This document shows, in pieces, positions 1 to 5,769 of a DNA stretch of 6,709 nucleotides. Both the position numbers and the translations under genes were made by a program. The stretch is from Flavobacteriales bacterium UBA6969 (GTDB taxonomy: Bacteria > Bacteroidota > Bacteroidia > Flavobacteriales_D > Sanyastnellaceae). Position 1 is the stretch's first letter, and the number at the start of each line of letters is the position of its first letter. The notes under the pieces are model-generated. The model did no database searches and was not told the DNA's origin. It was given only the letters and a program-made list of their open reading frames with translations. The stretch covers positions 1-6,709 of the forward strand of contig DJYV01000108.1 of assembly GCA_002448555.1 (NCBI GenBank), in the 5' to 3' direction.

Positions 1-1425
1 AAAGAGCCACTGCGGGCGCAAGTGATGTTGCTTCTCACTTTGATTGTCCCTGCGCTCATGGCGAGTGAGGGATGGGATGACCACAGCCGCGCCAAGCGAA
101 GAACCGGCGTCGATTTTGCCAAGAACTACCTAGACAGCTTGGAGCCCAATGCGGTGCTGTTCACCAACGGCGACAACGATACGTTCCCGTTGTGGTATGT
201 ACAAGAAGTTGAGGGCTACCGCACGGATGTGCGCATTTGCAACCTGAGCTTGCTGAATACCGATTGGTACATCGATCAAATGAAGCGCCAGGCTTATGAC
301 AGCGCTCCGCTTCCCATTGAGATGGACGAGGAAAAGTACCGGCAAGGCACGCGGGATTTGGTGATTATGGATGCACCACGCGACCCTTCCGCACCTTATT
401 TGGACCTTGAAAGCGCCCTATCTGTCGCGTTGGATGACTCCAAGGTTCGGGACTATGCAGGAGGCAAGAAATTCTCGTACTTGCCTTCCAACAGTTTCCG
501 CATTCCGGTCGACAGTGCTGCAATTGTGGAACACGGGGTGCTGTCGAATGAAGAAATGCCCGACTTATTGGAGGCCATTGAATTCACATTGAGCGGAGCC
601 GACGGAAATCCGAAATCGTACATCCTGAAGAACCAGTTTGCTGTATTGGACATGATCAATAACAACAACTGGGAGCGTCCGTTCTACTTTGCCGTGACCA
701 CCGGTCCTGACAGCTACATGGGCCTGCAACAATACTTCCGGTTGGAAGGACTGGCTTACCGCCTTGTTCCCATTAAGTATCCGCAGGCGTCGAATCCCAA
801 CGCATTCGGGGGAGTTTCGACCGACCGCATGTACACCAATGTGATGGACAAGTGGTCATGGGGTGGTATGGACAACGTGGAAGACGGTATCTACATGGAT
901 GAAAACAACCGCCGCATGGTGACCAACTTCCGCCTTCAGATGTCCATTTTGGCCGAAGCGTTGTTGGAGGAGGGTGATCCTGGACGAGCGCTTGACATTT
1001 GCGAGGAATTGCTGGTAAGGATGCCGAATGAAAACGTGCCAATCAGCCGGGTATTGATGACGGTTCAAGGCGTGCTCATGGAAATGTCTGCAACGGAGAA
1101 TGTCCCAGGGCGCACGTACTTTGATTTGCCTGCAGAACGCAGAGCGCGGGCGCAGGAATTGGCGAAGCAATTGACGCGTGACCTCTTTGACATCCAAGCC
1201 GATGCCCTGAATTATTACTATTCCTTGGATGTGGAACGGTATAAATCCGTCGCACAGGAGCGGCGCATTGCGAAGCAGGTGGCAGAATTGATGCAAACCA
1301 CGGTGGCCATGTACATGCCAGGAGATTCATTGGAAGGGGAGTTGAAGGAAGACTTGGAAGCATTGGAGGCCATGATTGCAGAGGCCGAGATGCGCATGGC
1401 AAACCTCGGTTCGTACGAATTCTGA
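1..1425 (+). CDS. GT117/DUF2723 family membrane glycosyltransferase (protein O-mannosyltransferase-like), 3' part
   Basis: The reading frame is open from base 1, so this is the C-terminal part (474 visible residues) of a longer protein; Bacteroidota members are usually about 1000 residues. The GTG/ATG codons at 22-27 are internal rather than a start, because they sit inside a hydrophobic stretch (about residues 8-22) that looks like the last transmembrane helix. A conserved extramembrane region follows, with NGDNDTFPLWY (residues 56-66) and NLSLLNTDWYIDQM (81-94), which I recognise as typical of DUF2723 proteins. Helical, TPR-like sequence lies near the end (about 309-342). The family is related to eukaryotic TMEM260, a protein O-mannosyltransferase, so the likely role is transfer of a lipid-linked sugar to exported proteins at the inner membrane. 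That role is inferred, and the catalytic N-terminal half lies outside the window. The stop codon overlaps the purN start (TGATG), suggesting translational coupling. Confidence 0.85.
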   Translation, partial: KEPLRAQVMLLLTLIVPALMASEGWDDHSRAKRRTGVDFAKNYLDSLEPNAVLFTNGDNDTFPLWYVQEVEGYRTDVRICNLSLLNTDWYIDQMKRQAYDSAPLPIEMDEEKYRQGTRDLVIMDAPRDPSAPYLDLESALSVALDDSKVRDYAGGKKFSYLPSNSFRIPVDSAAIVEHGVLSNEEMPDLLEAIEFTLSGADGNPKSYILKNQFAVLDMINNNNWERPFYFAVTTGPDSYMGLQQYFRLEGLAYRLVPIKYPQASNPNAFGGVSTDRMYTNVMDKWSWGGMDNVEDGIYMDENNRRMVTNFRLQMSILAEALLEEGDPGRALDICEELLVRMPNENVPISRVLMTVQGVLMEMSATENVPGRTYFDLPAERRARAQELAKQLTRDLFDIQADALNYYYSLDVERYKSVAQERRIAKQVAELMQTTVAMYMPGDSLEGELKEDLEALEAMIAEAEMRMANLGSYEF

Positions 1426-2018
1426 TGTCCGTCGTCCCAACGCGCATTGCCATCCTGGCTTCCGGTTCGGGCAGCAATGCCGAGGCGATTTTGCGTCATT
1501 TTGAAGGATCGGAAACGGTTGATGTGGCGTTCGTGGGCTGCAACCGACAGGAGTCGCAGGCTGGTATCTACGAGCGCACCCGACAGATGGGGGTCGAAAC
1601 CACCCGTTTCAACAAAGCGGAACTGCTCGATGGCGGTTTGCTGCAGGCCTTGCAGTCGAAGGGCATCGACTGGGTGGTTTTGGCGGGTTTCTTGATGCAC
1701 ATTCCGGAAGGCCTTGTTCGTGCTTACCGCGGGCGTATGCTGAATGTGCACCCGTCCCTGTTGCCCAAATTCGGCGGAAAGGGGATGTATGGGATGCACG
1801 TGCACCGCGCGGTGCTGGATGCCAATGCAACGGAGTCGGGCATAACGGTGCATTGGGTGACGGAAGCATACGATGAGGGAGCTGTGGTGTTTCAAGCGGC
1901 ATGTGCAGTGGAGCCGAACGACACCCCTGAATCGTTGGCCGAGCGGGTCAAGGAACTGGAACACATGTATTACCCGCGAGCCATTGCTGCCTGCATCGCC
2001 GAACACGTAACTTCCTGA
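1425..2018 (+). CDS. purN: Phosphoribosylglycinamide formyltransferase (GAR transformylase)
   Basis: This 197-residue cytosolic enzyme transfers a formyl group from 10-formyltetrahydrofolate to glycinamide ribonucleotide, the third step of de novo purine synthesis. The N-terminal phosphate-binding loop ILASGSGSNAEAI spans residues 10-22. The catalytic triad of the family is intact: Asn107 and His109 in LNVHPSLLP (106-114) and Asp150 in VTEAYDEGAVVF. The glycine-rich GGKGMYGMHVH segment (117-127) before the substrate region is also typical. Length is normal for the monofunctional PurN type. The start ATG at 1425 overlaps the preceding stop codon, and the stop at 2016-2018 overlaps the rnhA start in the same TGATG arrangement. 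The gene is therefore probably translated by re-initiation within a polycistronic message. No separate promoter or PurR-like operator can sit immediately ahead of it except inside the upstream gene. Confidence 0.96.
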   Translation: MSVVPTRIAILASGSGSNAEAILRHFEGSETVDVAFVGCNRQESQAGIYERTRQMGVETTRFNKAELLDGGLLQALQSKGIDWVVLAGFLMHIPEGLVRAYRGRMLNVHPSLLPKFGGKGMYGMHVHRAVLDANATESGITVHWVTEAYDEGAVVFQAACAVEPNDTPESLAERVKELEHMYYPRAIAACIAEHVTS

Positions 2019-2482
2019 TGGCGCACATAACGATATACACGGATGGAGGAGCCAGTGGCAACCCGGGACCGGGAGGTTACGGGGCATTGCTGATGTATGG
2101 GGAACATGAAAAGGAAATGAGTGCAGGCTTCCGGCTGACGACAAACAACCGCATGGAGCTCCTCGCCGTGATCGTGGCCCTCGAGGCCCTGAAACGACCG
2201 GGAATGGAGGTTGAGGTGTACTCGGATTCCAAGTACGTGGTGGACGCGGTAGAGAAGGGATGGGTCATGGGCTGGGAGCGGAAGAATTTCAAGGACAAGA
2301 AAAACCCGGATCTCTGGAAGCGCTTCCTCAAGGTATACCGCCAGCACCGCGTCGCGTTTCACTGGGTCAAAGGCCACGCCGGAAACCCCAACAATGAACG
2401 GGTGGATGCACTGGCTGTCGCGGCGTACCAAACGGGCAATTTGGGCGTGGATGAGGCGTACGAGTCCACAGGCAACGCATAA
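2018..2482 (+). CDS. rnhA: Ribonuclease HI
   Basis: This 154-residue type 1 RNase H degrades the RNA strand of RNA:DNA hybrids (R-loops, Okazaki primers). All four metal-binding carboxylates are visible: Asp9 in YTDGGASGNPGPGG, Glu47 in TTNNRMELLAV, Asp70 in YSDSKYVVDAV and Asp130 in ERVDALA. The catalytic-loop histidine is present as His120 in WVKGHAGNPNNE. The basic, tryptophan-containing substrate-binding handle lies at about residues 80-103 (Trp82, Trp86, then a lysine-rich stretch), as in E. coli RNase HI. Length matches the bacterial enzyme (about 155), and there is no N-terminal hybrid-binding domain. The gene starts within the purN stop codon (TGATG) and ends the three-gene unit. A weak hairpin and a promoter for the next gene follow. 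Confidence 0.96.
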   Translation: MAHITIYTDGGASGNPGPGGYGALLMYGEHEKEMSAGFRLTTNNRMELLAVIVALEALKRPGMEVEVYSDSKYVVDAVEKGWVMGWERKNFKDKKNPDLWKRFLKVYRQHRVAFHWVKGHAGNPNNERVDALAVAAYQTGNLGVDEAYESTGNA

Positions 2483-2507
2483 GCCGTCGGTTTCCGCACG
2501 GTTCTTG
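2483..2507 (+). terminator. Possible weak intrinsic terminator after rnhA
   Basis: Immediately after the rnhA stop, GCCGTCGG (2483-2490) can pair with CCG-C-ACGGT (2494-2502) across a TTT loop. This gives an eight-pair stem with one bulged C and one terminal G-T pair. The sequence after it is TCTTG (2503-2507), a poor U-tract, so termination may be partial or absent. It lies between the rnhA stop and a good promoter box, where a terminator would be expected. Pairing was worked out by eye and no energy was computed. Confidence 0.3.
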
Positions 2508-2520
2508 GGGAGCAAGGGCG

Positions 2521-2528
2521 TATCTTTG
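2521..2528 (+). promoter_or_regulatory. Bacteroidota-type -7 promoter box upstream of the acyl-CoA dehydrogenase
   Basis: TATCTTTG at 2521-2528 matches the Bacteroidota primary sigma factor -7 consensus TAnnTTTG at every fixed position. It lies 27 bases before the ATG at 2556, implying a leader of roughly 20 bases. No -33 TTG/TTTG element is seen at the usual spacing; the nearest TTG (2505-2507) leaves only 13 bases to the box, shorter than usual. No purine-rich Shine-Dalgarno sequence precedes the ATG (GATAGAGCC), which is common in this phylum. The box suggests the dehydrogenase gene is transcribed separately from the purN-rnhA unit. Confidence 0.55.
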
Positions 2529-2555
2529 CGGAGCTAACGCAATACCGATAGAGCC

Positions 2556-3734
2556 ATGCGAACGGACCTTTACCAAGGACACGACTACTACTTGTTGGAC
2601 GAGCTGTTGACCGAGGAGCACAAGTTGATCCGTGAAACCGCCCGCGAGTGGGTGAAGAAGGAGGTCAGCCCCATCATCGAAGAGGCGGCTGAGAAATGCG
2701 AATTCCCTCGACACTTGTTGCCCGGACTGGGTGAGATTGGCGCCTTCGGGCCGTACATCCCAGCGGAATACGGCGGCCCCGGCCTCGACCAGATTAGCTA
2801 CGGCATCATCATGCAGGAACTCGAACGCTGCGACAGCGGTTTGCGCTCTACGGCTTCGGTTCAAAGCAGCTTGGTGATGTACCCCATCTGGCGCTACGGT
2901 ACTGAGGAACAAAAGCAAAATTACCTGCCCAAGTTGGCGACCGGTGAGATGATGGGCTGCTTCGGCTTGACCGAGCCGGATCACGGTTCCAATCCCGGTG
3001 GAATGACCACCAACTTTAAGGAAGACGGTGACGATGTCATCCTCAACGGCGCGAAGATGTGGATTTCGAACGCCCCGTTTGCCGACATCGCCGTGGTGTG
3101 GGCCAAAAACGAAGCCGGTCGAATCCAAGGCATCGTCGTGGAGCGCGGCATGGAAGGGTTCAGCACGCCGACCATGCACGGCAAGTGGAGCCTGCGCGCC
3201 TCCGACACTGGCGAATTGATTTTTGACAATGTGCGCGTGCCCAAGGCAAATATCCTGACTGGCCGCGACGGTCTGGGTGCGCCATTGAGCTGCTTGGACT
3301 CAGCACGCTACGGCATCGCTTGGGGCGCCATCGGTGCAGCACTGGACTGCTACGACACCGCCCTGCGCTACTCTAAGGAGCGCACGCAGTTTGACCGTCC
3401 GATTGGTCAATTCCAGTTGCAGCAGAAGAAGTTGGCGGAGATGATTACGGAGATCACAAAAGCCCAGCTGTTGACCTTCCGCCTCGGTCAATTGCGCGAC
3501 GAAGGCAAGGCCACCTCGGCACAGATTTCCATGGCCAAGCGCAACAACGTGGACATGGCGTTGGCCGTGACTCGCGATGCGCGGCAGATGCTCGGTGGCA
3601 TGGGCATCACGGGTGAATACCCAATCATGCGCCACATGATGAACCTCGAGTCCGTAGTGACGTACGAAGGAACGCACGACATCCATTTGCTCATAACGGG
3701 CTTGGACGTGACCGGCTTGAACGCCTTCGTCTGA
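2556..3734 (+). CDS. Acyl-CoA dehydrogenase, glutaryl-CoA dehydrogenase-like subgroup
   Basis: This 392-residue flavoenzyme oxidises an acyl-CoA thioester at the alpha-beta bond, passing electrons via FAD to electron-transfer flavoprotein. Three regions are in order: an alpha-helical N-terminal domain (about residues 15-130), a middle beta domain containing GLTEPDHGSNPGG (137-149) and a C-terminal helical domain. The second acyl-CoA dehydrogenase signature spans 344-363 (Gln344, Gly347-Gly348, Glu354, Arg359, Asn363). The catalytic base is Glu371 in TYEGTHDIH, the glutaryl-CoA dehydrogenase position. RSTASVQSSLVM (97-108) and SARYGIAWGAIGAA (249-262) also resemble that subgroup; Arg97/Ser98 align with the region that contacts the substrate carboxylate in human GCDH. 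Where the general signature has Asp, this protein has Asn146. Glutaryl-CoA as substrate is therefore plausible but unproven. The start follows a -7 box by 27 bases and the LLDELLTEEHKLIRE N-terminus fits the family. No partner gene (ETF, CoA transferase) is adjacent. Confidence 0.93.
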   Translation: MRTDLYQGHDYYLLDELLTEEHKLIRETAREWVKKEVSPIIEEAAEKCEFPRHLLPGLGEIGAFGPYIPAEYGGPGLDQISYGIIMQELERCDSGLRSTASVQSSLVMYPIWRYGTEEQKQNYLPKLATGEMMGCFGLTEPDHGSNPGGMTTNFKEDGDDVILNGAKMWISNAPFADIAVVWAKNEAGRIQGIVVERGMEGFSTPTMHGKWSLRASDTGELIFDNVRVPKANILTGRDGLGAPLSCLDSARYGIAWGAIGAALDCYDTALRYSKERTQFDRPIGQFQLQQKKLAEMITEITKAQLLTFRLGQLRDEGKATSAQISMAKRNNVDMALAVTRDARQMLGGMGITGEYPIMRHMMNLESVVTYEGTHDIHLLITGLDVTGLNAFV

Positions 3735-3741
3735 TCAGGGA

Positions 3742-4572
3742 CTACGTCAGCTTGAAAGGGTCGGCGTCGCCGAGGACCGGGAATTTCGTACGGTACCGAT
3801 CCAGTTCCGAGCGGTCCCAATCGCCACGCACCCATCCACACGCATCCGGCTCAAGTTCGGCTTGGGTCTGACCGTAGGCATCGATGAGTGCGCTGCCCCC
3901 AGAATGGTCAATGCCCTTCCCGTCGGCACCCACACGGTTCACTCCGACAACGTAGCATTGGTTTTCAATCGCGCGAGCGACCAACAAACTCTCCCATGCA
4001 CCCACCCGTGCCGCAGGCCAGTTGGCCACGTAAACGGCTGCATCGTACCGGTCTTCGTTTCGATTCCGGCTGAACACCGGAAAACGCAGGTCGTAGCAGA
4101 CTTGCAGGAGGATGCGCCAACCCCGCCACTCGACGATTACCCGGTCTTCGCCCGGGCCATAGGCGGCATTTTCGCCGGCGAAGGTGAATAAGTGCCGTTT
4201 GTCATAGAACTCGACCGGTCCGTTGGGCGGAACGAAAAAGCATCGGTTCACCGGATGGGCGATTGCTTCGTCCCGGCATGACAAGCTGCCGATGACTGCG
4301 GCATCCCGTTCACGAGCCCACTGCCTCATCGCCGCGAGGGGAGCGGGCCACGGGGCCTCGTCGTTCTGCCAAGCCCTTGGAAGCACACAGGCATGTGTGC
4401 CCGGATCCATGGTGAAGCCAGTCGCCCACATCTCGGGGAGAACGATGAGGTCACACGGTCCATCGAGGGCGCCAATTTGCCGACCGATGGCTTCGGCATT
4501 GGCGGTGGGATTTTCCCAAACAAGTGGGGTTTGGAGCGCGGAGACACGCAGGAGGGAGGCAGTGGTGTTCAT
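3742..4572 (-). CDS. Carbon-nitrogen hydrolase, omega-amidase (YafV/Nit2-like)
   Basis: This 276-residue cytosolic nitrilase-superfamily enzyme has the full Glu-Lys-Cys catalytic set: Glu47 in LPEMWATGF, Lys125 in FYDKRHLFTFAGE, and Cys159 in QVCYDLRFPVFSRN. DLRFPVF after the cysteine and the HLFTFAGE segment are typical of the YafV/Nit2 omega-amidase branch. That branch hydrolyses 2-oxoglutaramate (and 2-oxosuccinamate) to the 2-oxo dicarboxylate and ammonia. Length and absence of extra domains fit (family about 255-280). It is the downstream gene of a pair: its ATG overlaps the stop codon of a glutamine/methionine-type aminotransferase as ATGA (4569-4572), implying coupled translation. The aminotransferase would make its substrate. 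The assignment to omega-amidase rather than another amidase is supported jointly by motif and neighbour. Its stop lies only 7 bases from the convergent dehydrogenase stop. Confidence 0.9.
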   Translation of the reverse strand: MNTTASLLRVSALQTPLVWENPTANAEAIGRQIGALDGPCDLIVLPEMWATGFTMDPGTHACVLPRAWQNDEAPWPAPLAAMRQWARERDAAVIGSLSCRDEAIAHPVNRCFFVPPNGPVEFYDKRHLFTFAGENAAYGPGEDRVIVEWRGWRILLQVCYDLRFPVFSRNRNEDRYDAAVYVANWPAARVGAWESLLVARAIENQCYVVGVNRVGADGKGIDHSGGSALIDAYGQTQAELEPDACGWVRGDWDRSELDRYRTKFPVLGDADPFKLT

Positions 4573-5744
4573 CCGTTGGCGATGTTGAGCAGGCGTTCAA
4601 TGCCTTGATCGATGGTGTCGTCGTTTTTCGCAAAGCAGATGCGCACCAATTTTGAATCGTGCCCGCCTTCGGGGAAAAACGGAGAAAGCGGAATGAGGGC
4701 CAACCCATCTGCACGTGTGCACCAGTCAGCTGTGGTGGTCCGGTCGTCGCGGTCATCAAATGCTCCGTAGCCCAACAATTGAAAATATCCCCCCTCTGCG
4801 GGAGACACCTGCCATCGGCTGTCTCCCAGGCCGTCGACCAACCGGTCGCGTTTGGATTGGTAGAAGGACGCGAGTTCGGCGAGATGGGCAGCGCCGGCTT
4901 CGCTGTTCAAAAAGGCGGCAATGCCGGCTTGGAAGGGGGCGCCTGTGGAGAACACGTCGTACTGGTGAACCTTCCGAATTTCTCGAGTCAATGCTTCGGG
5001 GGCCGTCACGTAACCGATTTTCCAGCCGGTGCAATGCAAGATTTTGCCAAACGAAGCGTACACCAACGCGCGCTCCCACAACCGCGGTTCATGGGTGACG
5101 CTGAGTACCTCACGTCCATCATGGTGCATCGGTCCGTACACCTCGTCACTCACCACCAGCGCATCGTTGCCCTCGACCAGATCCGCAAGTCCACGGAGAT
5201 CCTCTCGGCTCCACGTTGAGCCGGTCGGGTTGTTGGGCACGTTGACAATCACCATGCGCATGGATTCCGTCCACGCTGCCTTCATGGCCGGCAGGTCCAG
5301 CCGATGCGTTTCCGCCTGAAGCGGCACGCAGACCAATCGGCCTCCCGCCAGTTCGACCGCTGGTTCGTACAGGTCATAACAGGGCGTGAGAACCATCACA
5401 TCATCGCCGGGATGGATGAGTGCCTGGACGGTGGCGAAGATGAGCGACGACGCACCGGCCCCCACTGTTACTTCAGTTTCGGGGTGGTAGCGAATGCCGC
5501 TTCGCTGTTCGGAATCCTCAGCGATCCATTCTCGGAGACGTGCATCGCCCGTCATGGGAGCGTATTGGTTGCGCCCTTCTGCCATCGCATTCACGACGGC
5601 TTGCTGGAGGGGTTGTGGCGGCTGAAAATCGGGAAACCCTTGGCTCATATTCTGGGCCCCGTGGGCCTGCGCCATCGCACTCATCTCTGTGAAAATGGTG
5701 GTGCCCACGCGGGGCAATTTGGACGTCGAGCTCACGTTGCGCAT
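4569..5744 (-). CDS. PLP-dependent aminotransferase, methionine/glutamine type (YbdL-like, fold type I)
   Basis: This 391-residue class I/II aminotransferase carries the expected cofactor residues: Asn172 in VPNNPTGS, Asp200 and Tyr203 in SDEVYGP, Schiff-base Lys234 in YASFGKILHCTGWKIGY, and the carboxylate-binding Arg368 in KLVRICFAK. The N-terminal SKLPRVGTTIFTEMSAMA followed by NMSQGFPDFQPP (32-43) is characteristic of the YbdL / kynurenine aminotransferase / glutamine transaminase K group. These enzymes transaminate methionine, aromatic amino acids and glutamine. The likely role is converting 2-oxo-4-methylthiobutanoate to methionine, or other keto acids, with glutamine as amino donor. 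The overlapping omega-amidase gene downstream strongly supports glutamine use. The ATG at 5744 is 25 bases after the upstream PorZ-like stop, so it may share that transcript. Exact substrate preference cannot be read from the sequence. Confidence 0.92.
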   Translation of the reverse strand: MRNVSSTSKLPRVGTTIFTEMSAMAQAHGAQNMSQGFPDFQPPQPLQQAVVNAMAEGRNQYAPMTGDARLREWIAEDSEQRSGIRYHPETEVTVGAGASSLIFATVQALIHPGDDVMVLTPCYDLYEPAVELAGGRLVCVPLQAETHRLDLPAMKAAWTESMRMVIVNVPNNPTGSTWSREDLRGLADLVEGNDALVVSDEVYGPMHHDGREVLSVTHEPRLWERALVYASFGKILHCTGWKIGYVTAPEALTREIRKVHQYDVFSTGAPFQAGIAAFLNSEAGAAHLAELASFYQSKRDRLVDGLGDSRWQVSPAEGGYFQLLGYGAFDDRDDRTTTADWCTRADGLALIPLSPFFPEGGHDSKLVRICFAKNDDTIDQGIERLLNIANG

Positions 5745-5769
5745 GCCTGCAAGTTAGGCCGTGCCCCGT

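Noticed and set aside
22..27. GTG/ATG at 22-27 as the true start of the first gene
   Set aside because: The frame is open to base 1 and the codons lie inside a transmembrane helix conserved near the middle of DUF2723 proteins, so the gene is truncated by the window edge.
1218..2144. Long open frame (308 codons) on the - strand opposite the GT117 end, purN and the rnhA start
   Set aside because: It runs antisense across three well-recognised genes, has low-complexity His/Arg/Ser-rich composition and no recognisable motif. It is a shadow of the + strand coding.
2367..3179. 270-codon open frame on the - strand opposite rnhA and the acyl-CoA dehydrogenase
   Set aside because: It covers the catalytic end of rnhA and the clear dehydrogenase domain, and shows no family motif. 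Long antisense frames are expected in GC-rich coding sequence.
3731..3738. Perfect palindrome CTGATCAG at the end of the dehydrogenase gene, considered as a terminator or operator
   Set aside because: Only eight bases with no loop, no following U-tract and partly inside coding sequence; a chance occurrence is likely.
4659..5219. 186-codon open frame on the + strand opposite the aminotransferase
   Set aside because: The - strand aminotransferase has every cofactor residue in place over the same bases, and the + frame translates to unrecognisable sequence.
5749..5756. TAACTTGC on the - strand, resembling a -7 box, just ahead of the aminotransferase ATG
   Set aside because: It is one base short of TAACTTTGC, misses two fixed positions of TAnnTTTG, and lies only 4 bases from the ATG, so the transcript would be essentially leaderless. 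Too weak to annotate.
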